A stretch of DNA of 64,000 nt from Williamsia sp. CHRR-6 (GCF_018474015.1 NZ_JAHCSG010000002.1:124001-188000); one strand, 5' to 3'; shown: positions 1-10,120, counted from the first letter of the stretch. Numbers and translations: made by a program. The notes: generated from the letters alone by a model not told the origin.

Positions 1-264
1 GAACGTGGGTTGGTCAACAAGGTGACCCCGGCGGGGCAGGCACTGGCCGGGGCTCGTGAGCTGGCCGCCGAGATCATGGCCGGGTCGCCGACGTCGGTGC
101 GGGTGTCGTTGCAGCTGATGAACGAGACCGAGGGCATCGCCGACACGATCGCCGCGGTCACCCACCGCAGTGGCGCCCTCGATGAGTTGATGATCGCCGA
201 GGACACCATGGAAGGGCTCAGCGCCTTCGGTGAGAAGCGGCCTCCGCAGTGGAAGAACCGCTGA
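1..264 (+). CDS. Enoyl-CoA hydratase/isomerase family protein, C-terminal part (5' end outside window)
   Basis: The frame is open from the first base and ends at TGA 262-264, giving 87 visible residues. The opening ERGLVNKV is the segment that follows the second half of the crotonase core, where many family members read 'GLVN.V'. A helical C-terminus follows, ending in EKRPPQWKNR, the usual family tail. Crotonases hydrate or isomerise acyl-CoA thioesters in beta-oxidation and related pathways. The active-site oxyanion-hole glycines lie upstream of the window, so substrate cannot be judged. Confidence 0.85.
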   Translation, partial: ERGLVNKVTPAGQALAGARELAAEIMAGSPTSVRVSLQLMNETEGIADTIAAVTHRSGALDELMIAEDTMEGLSAFGEKRPPQWKNR

Positions 265-289
265 CCGAGGCGGCGTCGGGGGCATAAAT

Positions 290-1525
290 GTGGCCGTGCG
301 CAGACTTGCACTGCACATGGTGTTACCGAGGACGGCGTCGACCGCCGGGTTGATGGTGGTGCTGGCGATGATCATGCTCGGCACCACCATGCCCACGGCG
401 GTCTACGCCACCTACCAACGCGAGTTCGGGTTCTCGCTGCTCACCGTCACCATCATCTACGCCACCTACGCCGTGGGGGTGTTGGTCGCGCTGCTGGCGT
501 TGGGCACCTGGTCGGATGTGCTCGGTCGGCGGCCGCTGCTACTCGGCGGGATCGGATGCGCCATCGCAAGCGACGTGGTGTTCCTGCTGGCCGACGACAC
601 CGCGATGCTGCTGGTGGGGCGGTTGGTGTCGGGGCTGTCGGCCGGGGTGTTCGTGGGCACCGCATCGGTGGCGATCATCGAGATGGCTCCACGCCACCTG
701 GCCGCTCGGGCGCCGCTGATGGCGTCGATGGCCAACATCGGTGGTCTGGGTCTGGGTCCGGTCACTGCTGCGATGCTCATCACCTGGTTTCCCACGCCCA
801 CCCGCACCCCCTACGCAGTACATCTGGGGCTGATGGTGATCGCCGCGCTCATCGTGTTCGCGGTGCCCGAGACCCGACCGCGCGACCGCGACACCCCGGT
901 CCGGTTGACCGTCATGCCGCTGTCGGTTCCCGCCGAGGTGCGTCCGGTGTTCGTGCGTGCCGCGATCCTGGGCTTCGCCGGGTTCGCGGTGCTGGGACTC
1001 ATCACCGCCGTCACCCCGACGTTGGCGGCGACGGTGGTGGGTGTCCACTCGGTGATCGGGGTGGCGTTCCTCGTCTTCGCGGTGTTCGCCGGTTCCATCG
1101 TGGGACAGAACCTCGGTCGGCGGCTCGACGCCCGCCCCGCCGATGCCGTGGCCATCGCGCTGTTCGTCGTCGGGATGGGGTTGTTGGTGGCGACCGTGCA
1201 CATCGGCCGGTGGGAGGTGTTGGCCGCTGCCGCGGCGATCAGCGGGATGGGCCAGGGGATCGCGTTCGCGCGCGGGCTGGCCGGGATCGCCGCCGCTGCG
1301 CCCGCAGCCACGAAGGCTGCAGTCACCTCGGCCTACTTCGTGGTGATCTATGTGGGCATCAGCCTGCCGGTGGTGGCCGAGGGGGTGTTGTCGAATGCGA
1401 TCGGGATCCGCACGGCCAGTGAGGTCTTCGCCGCCGCGGTGGTGGTGATGGCGGTGGTCGCCGGTGCGTTGGGCGTGGCCGCCGACCGCCGTGGGACACC
1501 TTCTCCAGCCGGCGGTCGCCCATGA
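290..1525 (+). CDS. MFS transporter
   Basis: About 411 residues, almost entirely hydrophobic helices, consistent with a 12-helix major facilitator carrier. The loop after the second helix carries a motif A-like GTWSDVLGRRPLL (about residues 70-82), typical of proton-coupled drug/metabolite antiporters. I chose GTG 290 because the ATG at 230 would overlap the preceding gene; ATG 317 is another option. The end overlaps the next start (ATGA at 1522), so it is translationally coupled to the TrmH-type methylase. The substrate cannot be inferred. Confidence 0.85.
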   Translation: MAVRRLALHMVLPRTASTAGLMVVLAMIMLGTTMPTAVYATYQREFGFSLLTVTIIYATYAVGVLVALLALGTWSDVLGRRPLLLGGIGCAIASDVVFLLADDTAMLLVGRLVSGLSAGVFVGTASVAIIEMAPRHLAARAPLMASMANIGGLGLGPVTAAMLITWFPTPTRTPYAVHLGLMVIAALIVFAVPETRPRDRDTPVRLTVMPLSVPAEVRPVFVRAAILGFAGFAVLGLITAVTPTLAATVVGVHSVIGVAFLVFAVFAGSIVGQNLGRRLDARPADAVAIALFVVGMGLLVATVHIGRWEVLAAAAAISGMGQGIAFARGLAGIAAAAPAATKAAVTSAYFVVIYVGISLPVVAEGVLSNAIGIRTASEVFAAAVVVMAVVAGALGVAADRRGTPSPAGGRP

Positions 1526-2364
1526 GCGTGGTGCAGGTCGTCGACGTCACCGACCCCGATGATCGGCGCGTCGACGATTTCCGTGACCTCAACTCCGTTG
1601 ACCGTCGACCCGACCTGCCGATCCTGCCTGGCGGCACGCCCGGCAGGGGGTTGGTCATCGCCGAGGGAGTGTTGGTGGTGCAGCGGATGATCGCCTCGCG
1701 CTTCACCCCGCATGCCTTTCTCGGGGTGGACAAGCGGCTACGGGAACTCGGTGCGGCGCTGGCTGATCCGTCGGTGGCGGGGGTGCCGTTCTACCGCGCC
1801 AGCGCCGAGGTGATGGCGACGGTGGTCGGGTTCCACCTCAACCGTGGGGTGTTGGCTGTGGCTCGGCGCCCGCAGCCCCTCGACGCCGCCACGGTGGCTG
1901 CCGATGCCCGCACCATCGCTGTGCTCGAAGGCGTCAACGACCACGAGAACATCGGCAGCGTGTTCCGCAACGCCGCGGGACTGGGGGTGGACGCGGTGGT
2001 GTTCGGTGCGGGCTGTGCCGACCCGCTGTACCGGCGGTGCGTGCGGGTGTCGATGGGGCATGCATTGCTGGTGCCGTTTGCCACCGCTACGCAGTGGCCG
2101 GGCGACCTGTCGATGCTGCGAGAGGACGGGTTTCAGATCGTCTCACTCACACCGGATCCGGCGGCGGTGCCGCTGTCGGCGGCGGTCACCGGTGCCAAGG
2201 TGGCGTTCCTGGTGGGGGCGGAGGGGCCGGGTCTGACCGAGACGGCCATGCGGGCGTCGGACATCCGGGCCCGCATCCCGATGTCGCGGGGTACTGATTC
2301 GTTGAACGTGGCGACCGCGGCGGCGATCGCGTTCTACGAGCGGGCGACCGCGCGGGAGCGCTGA
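1522..2364 (+). CDS. TrmH/SpoU-family RNA 2'-O-methyltransferase
   Basis: A 280-residue SPOUT enzyme that transfers a methyl group from S-adenosylmethionine to a ribose 2'-OH of rRNA or tRNA. All three knot motifs are visible: motif 1 NDHENIGSVFRNA (139-151, with the catalytic-type Asn/Arg), motif 2 FLVGAEGPGL (229-238) and motif 3 RIPMSRGTDSLNVATAAAIA (251-270). The N-terminal ~110 residues form the usual substrate-binding domain. It corresponds by context to the methylase that sits near sepH and serC in mycobacteria (Rv0881 from memory). The last codons and stop lie inside a 24-bp tandem repeat. Confidence 0.9.
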   Translation: MSVVQVVDVTDPDDRRVDDFRDLNSVDRRPDLPILPGGTPGRGLVIAEGVLVVQRMIASRFTPHAFLGVDKRLRELGAALADPSVAGVPFYRASAEVMATVVGFHLNRGVLAVARRPQPLDAATVAADARTIAVLEGVNDHENIGSVFRNAAGLGVDAVVFGAGCADPLYRRCVRVSMGHALLVPFATATQWPGDLSMLREDGFQIVSLTPDPAAVPLSAAVTGAKVAFLVGAEGPGLTETAMRASDIRARIPMSRGTDSLNVATAAAIAFYERATARER

Positions 2365-2440
2365 TCGGCTACCGCGCGGGAGCGCTGATCGGCTACCGCG
2401 CGGGAGCGCTGATCGGCTACCGCGCGGGAGCGCTGATCGG
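2347..2440. repeat. 24-bp tandem repeat, about 4 copies, spanning the stop of the TrmH-type gene
   Basis: Copies start at 2347, 2371, 2395 and 2419 (the last is 22 bp before it diverges). The core of each unit is GCGCGGGAGCGCTGATCGG and the copies are identical. Each carries the palindrome AGCGCT and a TGA; the first TGA (2362-2364) is the stop of the upstream methylase. The array fills the gap between two convergent genes. Identical copies imply recent expansion or homogenisation. Confidence 0.95.
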
Positions 2441-2442
2441 GT

Positions 2443-3237
2443 TCAGCGTTTACCGAATCCGAACCAGCGACCCAGTCCCTTGGTCGGGGCGGCCTGGGGG
2501 GCTTCGGGTGGGCTCGCGGTGTCGGCTTGGGGTGCGATGTCGGCTGTGGCGGCTGTGGCTGTGGTGCTCGGGGGTGCGGTGTCGGCTGCGGTGGGCTCGT
2601 AGCCCTGCGGTCGGATCGCCCAGCCGCGCAACGGGAACCGGTCGGGGGTGATGTCGGCGGGATCCCACGGTTGGGTCAACCGGAAGCCGAGCCACCGGCG
2701 GGATACGTGGTCGGCGAACTCGATGGGGTGGAATGGCAACGCCTGTGGATCGAACGGGACCCCGTCGGCGTATCGCAATGGGTGTTCTCCGGCCCAGAAC
2801 TCGCGCTCGAAGACGAACGGCAGGCCGATGTCCTCAAGGATGTCGACCGGGGTGGCCGAGAACGATCGGCGCAGCTTGCCTTGATCCCATTGTGCGAATG
2901 CGCCCAGCGCGGAATCGAACTCGGCGTGGATCAGGTGCGCCACCGCGGTCGGGCGTACGGCCACCACCTCGGAGGCGACGGTGGAGGGCAACCGCGCGGC
3001 CAACCCGCCGCCGGCCACCACGGCCAGGCGTCCGTACACCCCGACGAAGATCTCGTCGACGCCGGCCGCGGCTGCTCGATCCAAGGTGGTGTCGCCGCGC
3101 GGGATCAGAACGTTCTCGGGAAAGATCTTGTGCGCCAGAGCGTCCGCAGATTCATGATCGTTAACCACGCCGAGACGTAGATCGGCGATGAGATCATCAC
3201 TGTCGACCAGCCAGAGCATCGAAGCGGTCGGTGACAC
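2443..3237 (-). CDS. DUF6928 family protein
   Basis: Function unknown. With GTG 3237 as start (after an AAAGGGG-type ribosome site at 3243-3250) the protein is 264 residues and begins VSPTASMLWLVDSDD, matching the short N-terminal strand followed by an acidic turn of DUF6928 proteins. A G-Y/V-Y-G-type segment (VGVYGRLAVV) follows near residue 60. The last ~60 residues are Ala/Thr/Pro-rich and end in a basic tip (GRWFGFGKR), probably disordered. It lies 22 bp after sepH on the same strand, so the two are probably co-transcribed. The family name is assigned by recall. Confidence 0.65.
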   Translation of the reverse strand: MSPTASMLWLVDSDDLIADLRLGVVNDHESADALAHKIFPENVLIPRGDTTLDRAAAAGVDEIFVGVYGRLAVVAGGGLAARLPSTVASEVVAVRPTAVAHLIHAEFDSALGAFAQWDQGKLRRSFSATPVDILEDIGLPFVFEREFWAGEHPLRYADGVPFDPQALPFHPIEFADHVSRRWLGFRLTQPWDPADITPDRFPLRGWAIRPQGYEPTAADTAPPSTTATAATADIAPQADTASPPEAPQAAPTKGLGRWFGFGKR

Positions 3238-3259
3238 CGTCGGCCCCTTTCGATTCGGA

Positions 3260-4276
3260 CTACTGGTGACCGTTGCTGCGGACACCGAGAAGCACATCTT
3301 CCCATGCCGGTACCGCAGGCTTGCGTCCTGCCTTGCGTCGGCGAGCGGGTGTCGTGGTCTCCGATGCCGGTGCGGTGGTGGGCAATCCGGGTTCGGGGGT
3401 GTGGGCGATCGGCTCGGTGGGGGCCTCGTAGGGAGGCGTCGGATCGCGGTGGTGCTCGTCGACGGTCGCGTCTTGGTCGAATTCTGGTTCCGCACTGCCG
3501 ATCTCGAACGGATCGACGTCGGGCTCGCGCTCGACCACCGGCTCGGCGTGCTGGTCGACGAGTTCGAACTGCTCGGGCTCGTGGTGGCGGCGAGCGCGTT
3601 GGGCGCCGATCACCCGGTCGGCGTCGACGGTCACCGTCTCGGTGTGTGGGGTTGGCGTCAGCGACACCACCGACCCGATGCCGCGCAGAGGACGACTCAG
3701 GTCGGGGTCGGTCAACTCGTCGGCCGACTCGTCGAGCGGTTCGACGATGCCGCCGCTGGAGCCGGGCAGGTAGCGCCAGTGGGCATGGTTTTCCGACCGC
3801 CCCGCCCGCCAGTTGACCTGCACCACCCAGCGGTTGTCCTCGCCTTTCCAGGCGTCCCACGTGGTGTCGTCGGGGTTGTGCCCGCGGGCGCCCAGCGCGG
3901 CGGCCACCACCTCTCCCAGGGTGGACAGGGCGGGTCCGTCGTGACGTAACGGGTGGGCTTGGGCGGCCATCTCGGCGGCCCGATCGCGCTCGAGCAGTAC
4001 CGGGTGGGCGAAGCGGGCCACCTTGTCCTGCGGCACGCCGGCCGCCGCGGCCACCTGGGCCACCGATGCACCGGCGCGGATGCGGGCCTGGATCTCGCGG
4101 GGCCGCAGCGCACTCTCCATCTCGATCTCGATCTGACCGAGCCGGGAGATGTCGCCGCGGGCAGCGGCGCGCAGGCGGTCGTCGGCGGGGAGGCTGAACT
4201 TCTCCCCGGAGGAGACGTCTTGGCAGATCACGCACCCGCCGTCGGCATCCACACCGATCACGCGAAGTTCGCGCAT
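3260..4276 (-). CDS. sepH: Septation protein SepH (DUF3071)
   Basis: A 338-residue protein starting MRELRVIGVDADGGCVICQD, the characteristic SepH opening. The conserved N-terminal domain (about 1-165) contains a helix-turn-helix-like stretch (REIQARIRAGASVAQVAAAAGV, about residues 59-80). The rest is acidic and low-complexity, then turns basic at the C-terminus. In Streptomyces and mycobacteria SepH binds FtsZ and promotes its assembly at the division site. It is followed on the same strand by the DUF6928 gene and lies downstream of serC, as in mycobacteria. Confidence 0.9.
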   Translation of the reverse strand: MRELRVIGVDADGGCVICQDVSSGEKFSLPADDRLRAAARGDISRLGQIEIEMESALRPREIQARIRAGASVAQVAAAAGVPQDKVARFAHPVLLERDRAAEMAAQAHPLRHDGPALSTLGEVVAAALGARGHNPDDTTWDAWKGEDNRWVVQVNWRAGRSENHAHWRYLPGSSGGIVEPLDESADELTDPDLSRPLRGIGSVVSLTPTPHTETVTVDADRVIGAQRARRHHEPEQFELVDQHAEPVVEREPDVDPFEIGSAEPEFDQDATVDEHHRDPTPPYEAPTEPIAHTPEPGLPTTAPASETTTPARRRKAGRKPAVPAWEDVLLGVRSNGHQ

Positions 4277-4409
4277 CTGCCCCTCCTCCTCGAGTGAGTG
4301 CGGGATCGCATCAATCCGCTCAGACTAGTGCAGCCGACGCGGTGCACCTCGGTGACACACCGGGGGGTCGACGGTGAAATCGCAGCTCAGGAAGGCCCTT
4401 GCGGGTGGG

Positions 4410-5555
<1,146 letters not shown>

Positions 5556-5590
5556 CTAGAGAGCGACCTGGCCCACACCGTCCCCGCACC

Positions 5591-5734
5591 CGCCCACTGG
5601 GCGGAAAACCCCGCCCACTGGGCGGAAAACCCCGTCCGCTGGGCGGAAATCCCCGTCCGCTGGGCGGAAAACCCCGATCGGTTGGGCGGAAAATCCCGTC
5701 CGCTGGGCGGAAAGCCCCGTCCGCTGGGCGGAAG
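5591..5734. repeat. ~21-bp tandem repeat array, about 7 copies (GGGCGG family)
   Basis: Seven imperfect units of 21 bp (one of 23) with core GGGCGGAAAACCCCGTCC. Each contains a small foldback (TCCGC-TGG-GCGGA in the later units, or CGCCCACTGGGCG in the first two). The array fills the divergent gap between serC and the ABC ATPase gene. The same unit, on the other strand, is present at 31501-31604. One frame reads through as a Pro-Leu-Gly-Gly-Lys peptide repeat, but this lies upstream of the better supported ATG 5789. Confidence 0.95.
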
Positions 5735-5788
5735 GTCGACCAACCGGGGTCATCGGTCGTAGTTTGGGGCAGACAAGAAAGGCACCAC

Positions 5789-6706
5789 ATGGGGAGTGGG
5801 GACGAACTGGTCGTCGAGATCTCGGGTCTCACGAAATCGTTCGGCAGCAAGAAGGTGCTCGACGGGTTGGACCTGAGCATCCCGCGCGGTTCGGTCACAG
5901 GGTTTCTCGGCCCCAACGGCGCCGGTAAGTCGACGACCATCCGGGTGCTGCTGGGAACCTACCGCTGGGATGCCGGCACCGTGCGACTCCTCGGTGGCCA
6001 CCCCGTCGAGGACGCCGTGCGGCTGCATCGCGACATCGCTTACGTGCCCGGCGAGGTCAATCTGTGGCCTGAGCTGACCGGCGGCGAATGCATCGACCTG
6101 CTGCTGTCTTTGCGCGGGGTCACAGTGTCGACGACCAGACGCGCCGAGCTGATCGACCGTTTCGAGCTCGACCCCACCACCCGAGTATCGGCCTACTCCA
6201 AGGGCAATCGACAGAAGGTGGTGCTGGTCGCGGCGTTCGCGGTGCGCCCTCGACTGTTCATCTTCGACGAACCCACATCGGGCCTGGATCCGTTGATGGA
6301 GAACATTTTCGGCGATTGCGTGCGTGAGGCAGCCGCTGCGGGAACGTCGGTGCTGCTGTCGAGTCACATTCTCGGTGAGGTGAGCCGCCTGTGTGATGCG
6401 GTGACCATCATCCGCGCCGGGCGAACCGTGGAGGCGGGTTCCCTGCAGGCCCTCCGCCACCTTGCCCGGTCGCGGGTGTCGGTGGACGTCCTCGGCTCTG
6501 CCGACCGACTCCGCGATATCCCCGGTGTCACCGAATTCGATTCGGTCACAACCACTCCCGAGATCAGCACGGTCAGCTTCGGGGTGGTCGACGACCAGCT
6601 GCCCGCGGTGATCGAAGCGTTGAGCGGGTTGTCGGTGCGGCGATTGTCGGTCACCCCACCCACCCTGGAAGAACTGTTCCTGGCGCACTACACCCGCGGC
6701 GGATGA
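5789..6706 (+). CDS. ABC-2 type exporter, ATP-binding subunit
   Basis: A 305-residue nucleotide-binding subunit. Walker A GPNGAGKST is at 41-49, the Walker B/D-loop reads LFIFDEPTSGLDP, and the switch histidine is in LLSSHILGE. The signature region is SAYSKGNRQKV, a Gly-poor form common in antibiotic-export ATPases of this family. ATG 5789 follows AAAGG (5778-5782) at suitable spacing, so the long upstream extension through the repeats is rejected. The stop overlaps the permease start (ATGA at 6703). It resembles polyketide/tetronasin-type exporters of actinobacteria; the true substrate is unknown. Confidence 0.9.
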   Translation: MGSGDELVVEISGLTKSFGSKKVLDGLDLSIPRGSVTGFLGPNGAGKSTTIRVLLGTYRWDAGTVRLLGGHPVEDAVRLHRDIAYVPGEVNLWPELTGGECIDLLLSLRGVTVSTTRRAELIDRFELDPTTRVSAYSKGNRQKVVLVAAFAVRPRLFIFDEPTSGLDPLMENIFGDCVREAAAAGTSVLLSSHILGEVSRLCDAVTIIRAGRTVEAGSLQALRHLARSRVSVDVLGSADRLRDIPGVTEFDSVTTTPEISTVSFGVVDDQLPAVIEALSGLSVRRLSVTPPTLEELFLAHYTRGG

Positions 6707-8292
6707 CCACGACGGCCGGCGTCGGGGTCCTGTTACGGCTGATCGCCCGACGCGAACGCATCCGGACACCGGCCGCGGTCGTGGTCTGTGTGGGCCTGCT
6801 GGCCATCACCGGGGCCTCCATCGCCTCGCTGTACTCCAAGCAGGCGGATCGAGTTGCGCTGCAGCAACAATCCCGTTCCACTGCGGCGTTCCGGTTGTTG
6901 TTGGGGCCGTTGGACACCATCGACTCCACGGCAGGCATCGCATCCTGGCGCATCGGGCTGTTCCTGATGGTGGTGGTCGGGGTGGTGGTGGCGTTGACGG
7001 TGACCCGCAACCTGCGCGCACCCGAGCAGGCCGGGCAGACCGAGTTGTTGCGAGCGGGTGCGGTGGGCCGTTGCGCGCCGCTGTACGCCGCAGTGATCTG
7101 GGCGGCGGGCACGGCGGCGATCATCGCTGCCGGTGTGGGCGTGGTGACCGCGGCACTCGGTGCACCCGGCGCCGCAGCCGCCGCCGTCACCGGGCAGTAC
7201 CTCATCGTCGGGCTGGGTGCAGTGGGCCTGGCGACGATGTCCAACGAACTGTTGGTCGGGGCGCGCGATGCGTCGCTGGCCGCGGTCGGGGTGATCGTGG
7301 GCGGATACGTGTTGCGTGGGCTCGGAGACATGGAGTCGGGGATGTCCTGGCTGCGGTGGGTGTCGCCGGTGGGGTGGGCGCAGGCGGTGCAGCCGTTCAC
7401 CGAGCGCCGCGCGCTTCCGATGGTGTTGGCCGCGGCATTGATGGTGATCGGGATGCTGGTGGCCGCGCGGGTTTCGGCGCGCCGCGACCTCGGCCAGGGT
7501 GCGTTCCCGACACGGCCTGGACCTGCCGGTTCGACGGTGCTGCGCTCGTATCCGGTGTTCGCGGTGCGCAGCGTCGGCCGTCAGATGGCGCCATGGGTCG
7601 GCGGTGCCTTCGCGTACGCCATCCTGCTGGGCACGGTGCTGGGGTCGGCCACCGATTTGATCGACGACAGTGGTCCGTTGGCCGATGTCATCAAACGACT
7701 CGGCGGTGCCGACACGATCGTCAACGCGTTGGTGGGCACCGTGTTGGGCATCATCGCGATCCTCGCCGGCGTCGCGGCACTCATCGTGATGCTGCGTTCA
7801 CGGTCGGACGAGAACGCCGGTCGTACCGAGCTGATCCTGTCCACTGCGGTGTCGCGGCGCAGGCATCTGCTGACCTCGGCTGCCTTGGCTGCAGGCGCTT
7901 GCACGCTGATACTGCTCGCGGCCGGGGTGGGAATCGTGTTCGGCCACACGCTGTCTCCCGGGTCCGCCGACATCGCCACCAGCTCGGTGCTGGTCCGTGC
8001 GGTGGCGCAGGTGCCGGGAACGCTGGTGATCGCGGCGCTGGCGGTGGCCTTTTACGCCCACAGTGCCCGCGCGGTCGGCTGGATGTGGGTCGTCGTCATC
8101 GCCGACACCGTCGTCGGCCAGCTCGGATCGGTACTGCAGCTGCCCCAGTGGGTGCGAGACATCGCTCCGCACAGTCATATTCGTCCCGACGGGACCATCG
8201 ACACACTGGCTGTGGTGGTGTTGCTGGTCGTCGCGGTGGTGGTCGTCGTGGTGGCCGATCACCGCTTCGCCCGCCGCGACATCCCCGGCTGA
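6703..8292 (+). CDS. ABC-2 type exporter permease (polyketide-antibiotic exporter type)
   Basis: A 529-residue membrane protein with two similar halves of about six helices each. Each half has a cytoplasmic loop of the form 'R..E..G.TELLR' (RAPEQAGQTELLRAG near 105 and DENAGRTELILSTAVSRRR near 372), the duplication typical of the tetronasin/polyketide exporter permease family. It is coupled by a 4-bp overlap to the ATPase gene, and the two should form one exporter. No TetR gene, the usual partner, is adjacent. Confidence 0.85.
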   Translation: MTTTAGVGVLLRLIARRERIRTPAAVVVCVGLLAITGASIASLYSKQADRVALQQQSRSTAAFRLLLGPLDTIDSTAGIASWRIGLFLMVVVGVVVALTVTRNLRAPEQAGQTELLRAGAVGRCAPLYAAVIWAAGTAAIIAAGVGVVTAALGAPGAAAAAVTGQYLIVGLGAVGLATMSNELLVGARDASLAAVGVIVGGYVLRGLGDMESGMSWLRWVSPVGWAQAVQPFTERRALPMVLAAALMVIGMLVAARVSARRDLGQGAFPTRPGPAGSTVLRSYPVFAVRSVGRQMAPWVGGAFAYAILLGTVLGSATDLIDDSGPLADVIKRLGGADTIVNALVGTVLGIIAILAGVAALIVMLRSRSDENAGRTELILSTAVSRRRHLLTSAALAAGACTLILLAAGVGIVFGHTLSPGSADIATSSVLVRAVAQVPGTLVIAALAVAFYAHSARAVGWMWVVVIADTVVGQLGSVLQLPQWVRDIAPHSHIRPDGTIDTLAVVVLLVVAVVVVVVADHRFARRDIPG

Positions 8293-8299
8293 ACACGCC

Positions 8300-8366
8300 G
8301 ACATCGTCCGCCTGGCGCCTGGGCGTGGACGAGGTGTCCACGATCAGCTCGTATTCGGACGATGTC
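8300..8366. terminator. Inverted repeat in a convergent gap, possible bidirectional terminator
   Basis: GACATCGTCCG (8300-8310) pairs perfectly with CGGACGATGTC (8356-8366). The 45-nt interval holds a second small stem, GTGGAC/GTCCAC (8325-8330/8336-8341). It lies between the converging ABC permease and GyrI-like genes. There is no T-tract, so a terminator role rests on position and structure only. Confidence 0.45.
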
Positions 8367-8390
8367 AGTGGCTTACAGTCGGCGGTGCGC

Positions 8391-8843
8391 TCAATCGAGC
8401 ACGGGCTGTTGCAGTTCCACGCGCCAGCGTCCGTCGACCCCGGGGGTGTGGTACACCTCCCGGCACGGGCCGGTGGGGGTGGCCGCCAGACGCTGCACCT
8501 GCAGGACCAACGACTGCCACGCCGCGGCGATCCCGGACAGCTCGGCCCCTTCGTACTCGATGGTCACCGCGCGAGCCACCGCGGGCAGCACCACCTCGTC
8601 GAGGCCAGGCGGGGTGGTGTCGACCTGTTCGCCCGCGGCCACGATCACCCCGTCGCCGGTGTCGAGGTAATGGGCGACACCCGGCCCGCGGCGGGTGAGC
8701 CCAGCGGAGTCGATCAGCCGGTTCACCTCGTCGAACAGCGGTCCCACCGTGGGTCCCACCTCGCCCATCGTGTGCACACGCACAGACTTCTGTGCGAGTC
8801 GCACCGCCGGCAATGCCATCTCCACGAACGTTGCATTGGGCAT
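8391..8843 (-). CDS. GyrI-like/AraC effector-binding domain protein
   Basis: A stand-alone domain of 150 residues starting at ATG 8843. A pattern of alternating strands ends in PTGPCREVYHTPG, the hallmark of GyrI-like effector-binding domains (a small residue, then R-x-VY near the C-terminus). Such domains bind small hydrophobic ligands, as the C-terminal part of Rob/BmrR-type regulators or alone. No DNA-binding domain is present. The substrate and role here are unknown. Confidence 0.65.
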   Translation of the reverse strand: MPNATFVEMALPAVRLAQKSVRVHTMGEVGPTVGPLFDEVNRLIDSAGLTRRGPGVAHYLDTGDGVIVAAGEQVDTTPPGLDEVVLPAVARAVTIEYEGAELSGIAAAWQSLVLQVQRLAATPTGPCREVYHTPGVDGRWRVELQQPVLD

Positions 8844-8898
8844 GTCACATCCCTCCCGATGTGAGACGACGATAGTCGCGAAGTGACAGGATGCCCGG

Positions 8899-10080
8899 GT
8901 GGATGTGGAGACTTTTCGTCGCTTGCTGACCCCGACCGGTCAGACTCTGCTGACGCAGGTGAGCGAGCGCGCCGGGGTGGAGTCGGATTATGCGTTGGGT
9001 TCACGGCTGCGCCGATACCATGACCCGGCTCTGGTGGCTGCGGCGGTGACGCAGAACCATCTGCGCGGGTTGGCGGTCCGCAAGTTCGGAACCGACGCTG
9101 CCCGAATGTATTTCACCCACGATGGGTTGGAACAGGCCACCCGTGGACGGGTGGCGGACTATCGGGCGCAGCGGTTGCGCGCCCTCGGTGCCACCACGGT
9201 GGTCGACCTCGGCTGCGGAATCGGAGCCGATCTCGTGGCGTTCGCCCGCGCGGGGATGTCGGTGCGGGGCGTGGACATCGATCCGGTGCGTGCGCAGATC
9301 GCCCAGGCCAACCTCGAGGCTCTGGGTCTGAGCGGCACCGTGGAGGCCGGCGACGCGACCAAGGCAGACGTCGCCGACGACGAGGTGGTGTTCTGCGACC
9401 CGGCGCGTCGGTCGGCGCGCGGGCGCATCTTCCGTCTCAACGGTCTGGTGCCGTCGTGGGATTTCGTCACCGAGCAGCTCAGCGGACGCGGTCTGGCCAA
9501 GGTGATGCCGGGCGTGGCCCACGACGACATCCCCGAAGGGGTACGGGCCGAATGGATTTCCGACGGCGGCGATCTCGTCGAATGCTGCCTGTGGGGCAAG
9601 GGCCTGGCCCCGGTCAGTTCGTCGACGGGCGACGGGTTGTTGCGGGCCACCCTGTTGCCGTCGGGGGAGACGATGACCGGCTCAGGGGTGATTCCCGACG
9701 ACGGACCGGTGGGACGATTCCTCTACGAGCCCGACGACGCGGTGATCCGTGCGGGACTCGTCGCCGACCTGGCCGAGCAGATCGGCGGTTGGCTTCCGGA
9801 CAAGCAGATCGCATGGATCAGCACCGACGAGCAGGTGGCCACCCCGTTCGCCCACGGGTTCACCGTCGTCGACGAGATCCCGTTTCGCACCAAGCAGATG
9901 CGGGTTGCTTTGCAGGAGCGCGACATCGGGCCGTTGACGATCAAGAAGCGCGGTGTGCAGCAGTCGCCGGAGGATGTGATCGCCAAGCTCAAGCTCACCG
10001 GTTCGCAGGCGGCGACCGTGGTGCTCACCCGCGTGCAGGGGTCGGGTAAGGCGTTCCTCGTGGAGCCGCACGCCCGCTGA
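8899..10080 (+). CDS. SAM-dependent methyltransferase with THUMP-like domain
   Basis: A 393-residue class I methyltransferase. The SAM-binding motif I is VVDLGCGIGADLVAFARAG (101-119), motif II is VRGVDIDP and a post-core FCDPARRSARGR lies near 168. The C-terminal ~80 residues (RTKQMRVALQERDIGPLTIKKRGV and on) match the THUMP-like domain seen in this actinobacterial family, which suggests an RNA substrate. It starts at GTG 8899, with CAGGAT just upstream as a possible -10 for leaderless expression. The true substrate is not known to me. Confidence 0.8.
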   Translation: MDVETFRRLLTPTGQTLLTQVSERAGVESDYALGSRLRRYHDPALVAAAVTQNHLRGLAVRKFGTDAARMYFTHDGLEQATRGRVADYRAQRLRALGATTVVDLGCGIGADLVAFARAGMSVRGVDIDPVRAQIAQANLEALGLSGTVEAGDATKADVADDEVVFCDPARRSARGRIFRLNGLVPSWDFVTEQLSGRGLAKVMPGVAHDDIPEGVRAEWISDGGDLVECCLWGKGLAPVSSSTGDGLLRATLLPSGETMTGSGVIPDDGPVGRFLYEPDDAVIRAGLVADLAEQIGGWLPDKQIAWISTDEQVATPFAHGFTVVDEIPFRTKQMRVALQERDIGPLTIKKRGVQQSPEDVIAKLKLTGSQAATVVLTRVQGSGKAFLVEPHAR

Positions 10081-10081
10081 C

Positions 10082-10109
10082 CCACCCGCACACCTGAGTG
10101 TGCGGGTGG
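10082..10109. terminator. Perfect 12-bp stem-loop terminator
   Basis: CCACCCGCACAC (10082-10093), loop CTGA, GTGTGCGGGTGG (10098-10109). It lies two bases after the THUMP-like gene stop and before the stop of the converging gene at 10121, so it can serve both strands. No T-run follows, as is common in actinobacteria. Confidence 0.8.
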
Positions 10110-10120
10110 ACCGCTGGGGC

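Noticed and set aside
3105-4235. Long antisense frame across sepH
   Set aside because: It is Arg/Pro-rich with no motif; a shadow of high-GC codon bias on the other strand.
7071-8864. 597-codon frame over the ABC permease and beyond
   Set aside because: It is Arg/Gly/His-rich shadow sequence; the permease frame has clear membrane helices and a coupled start.
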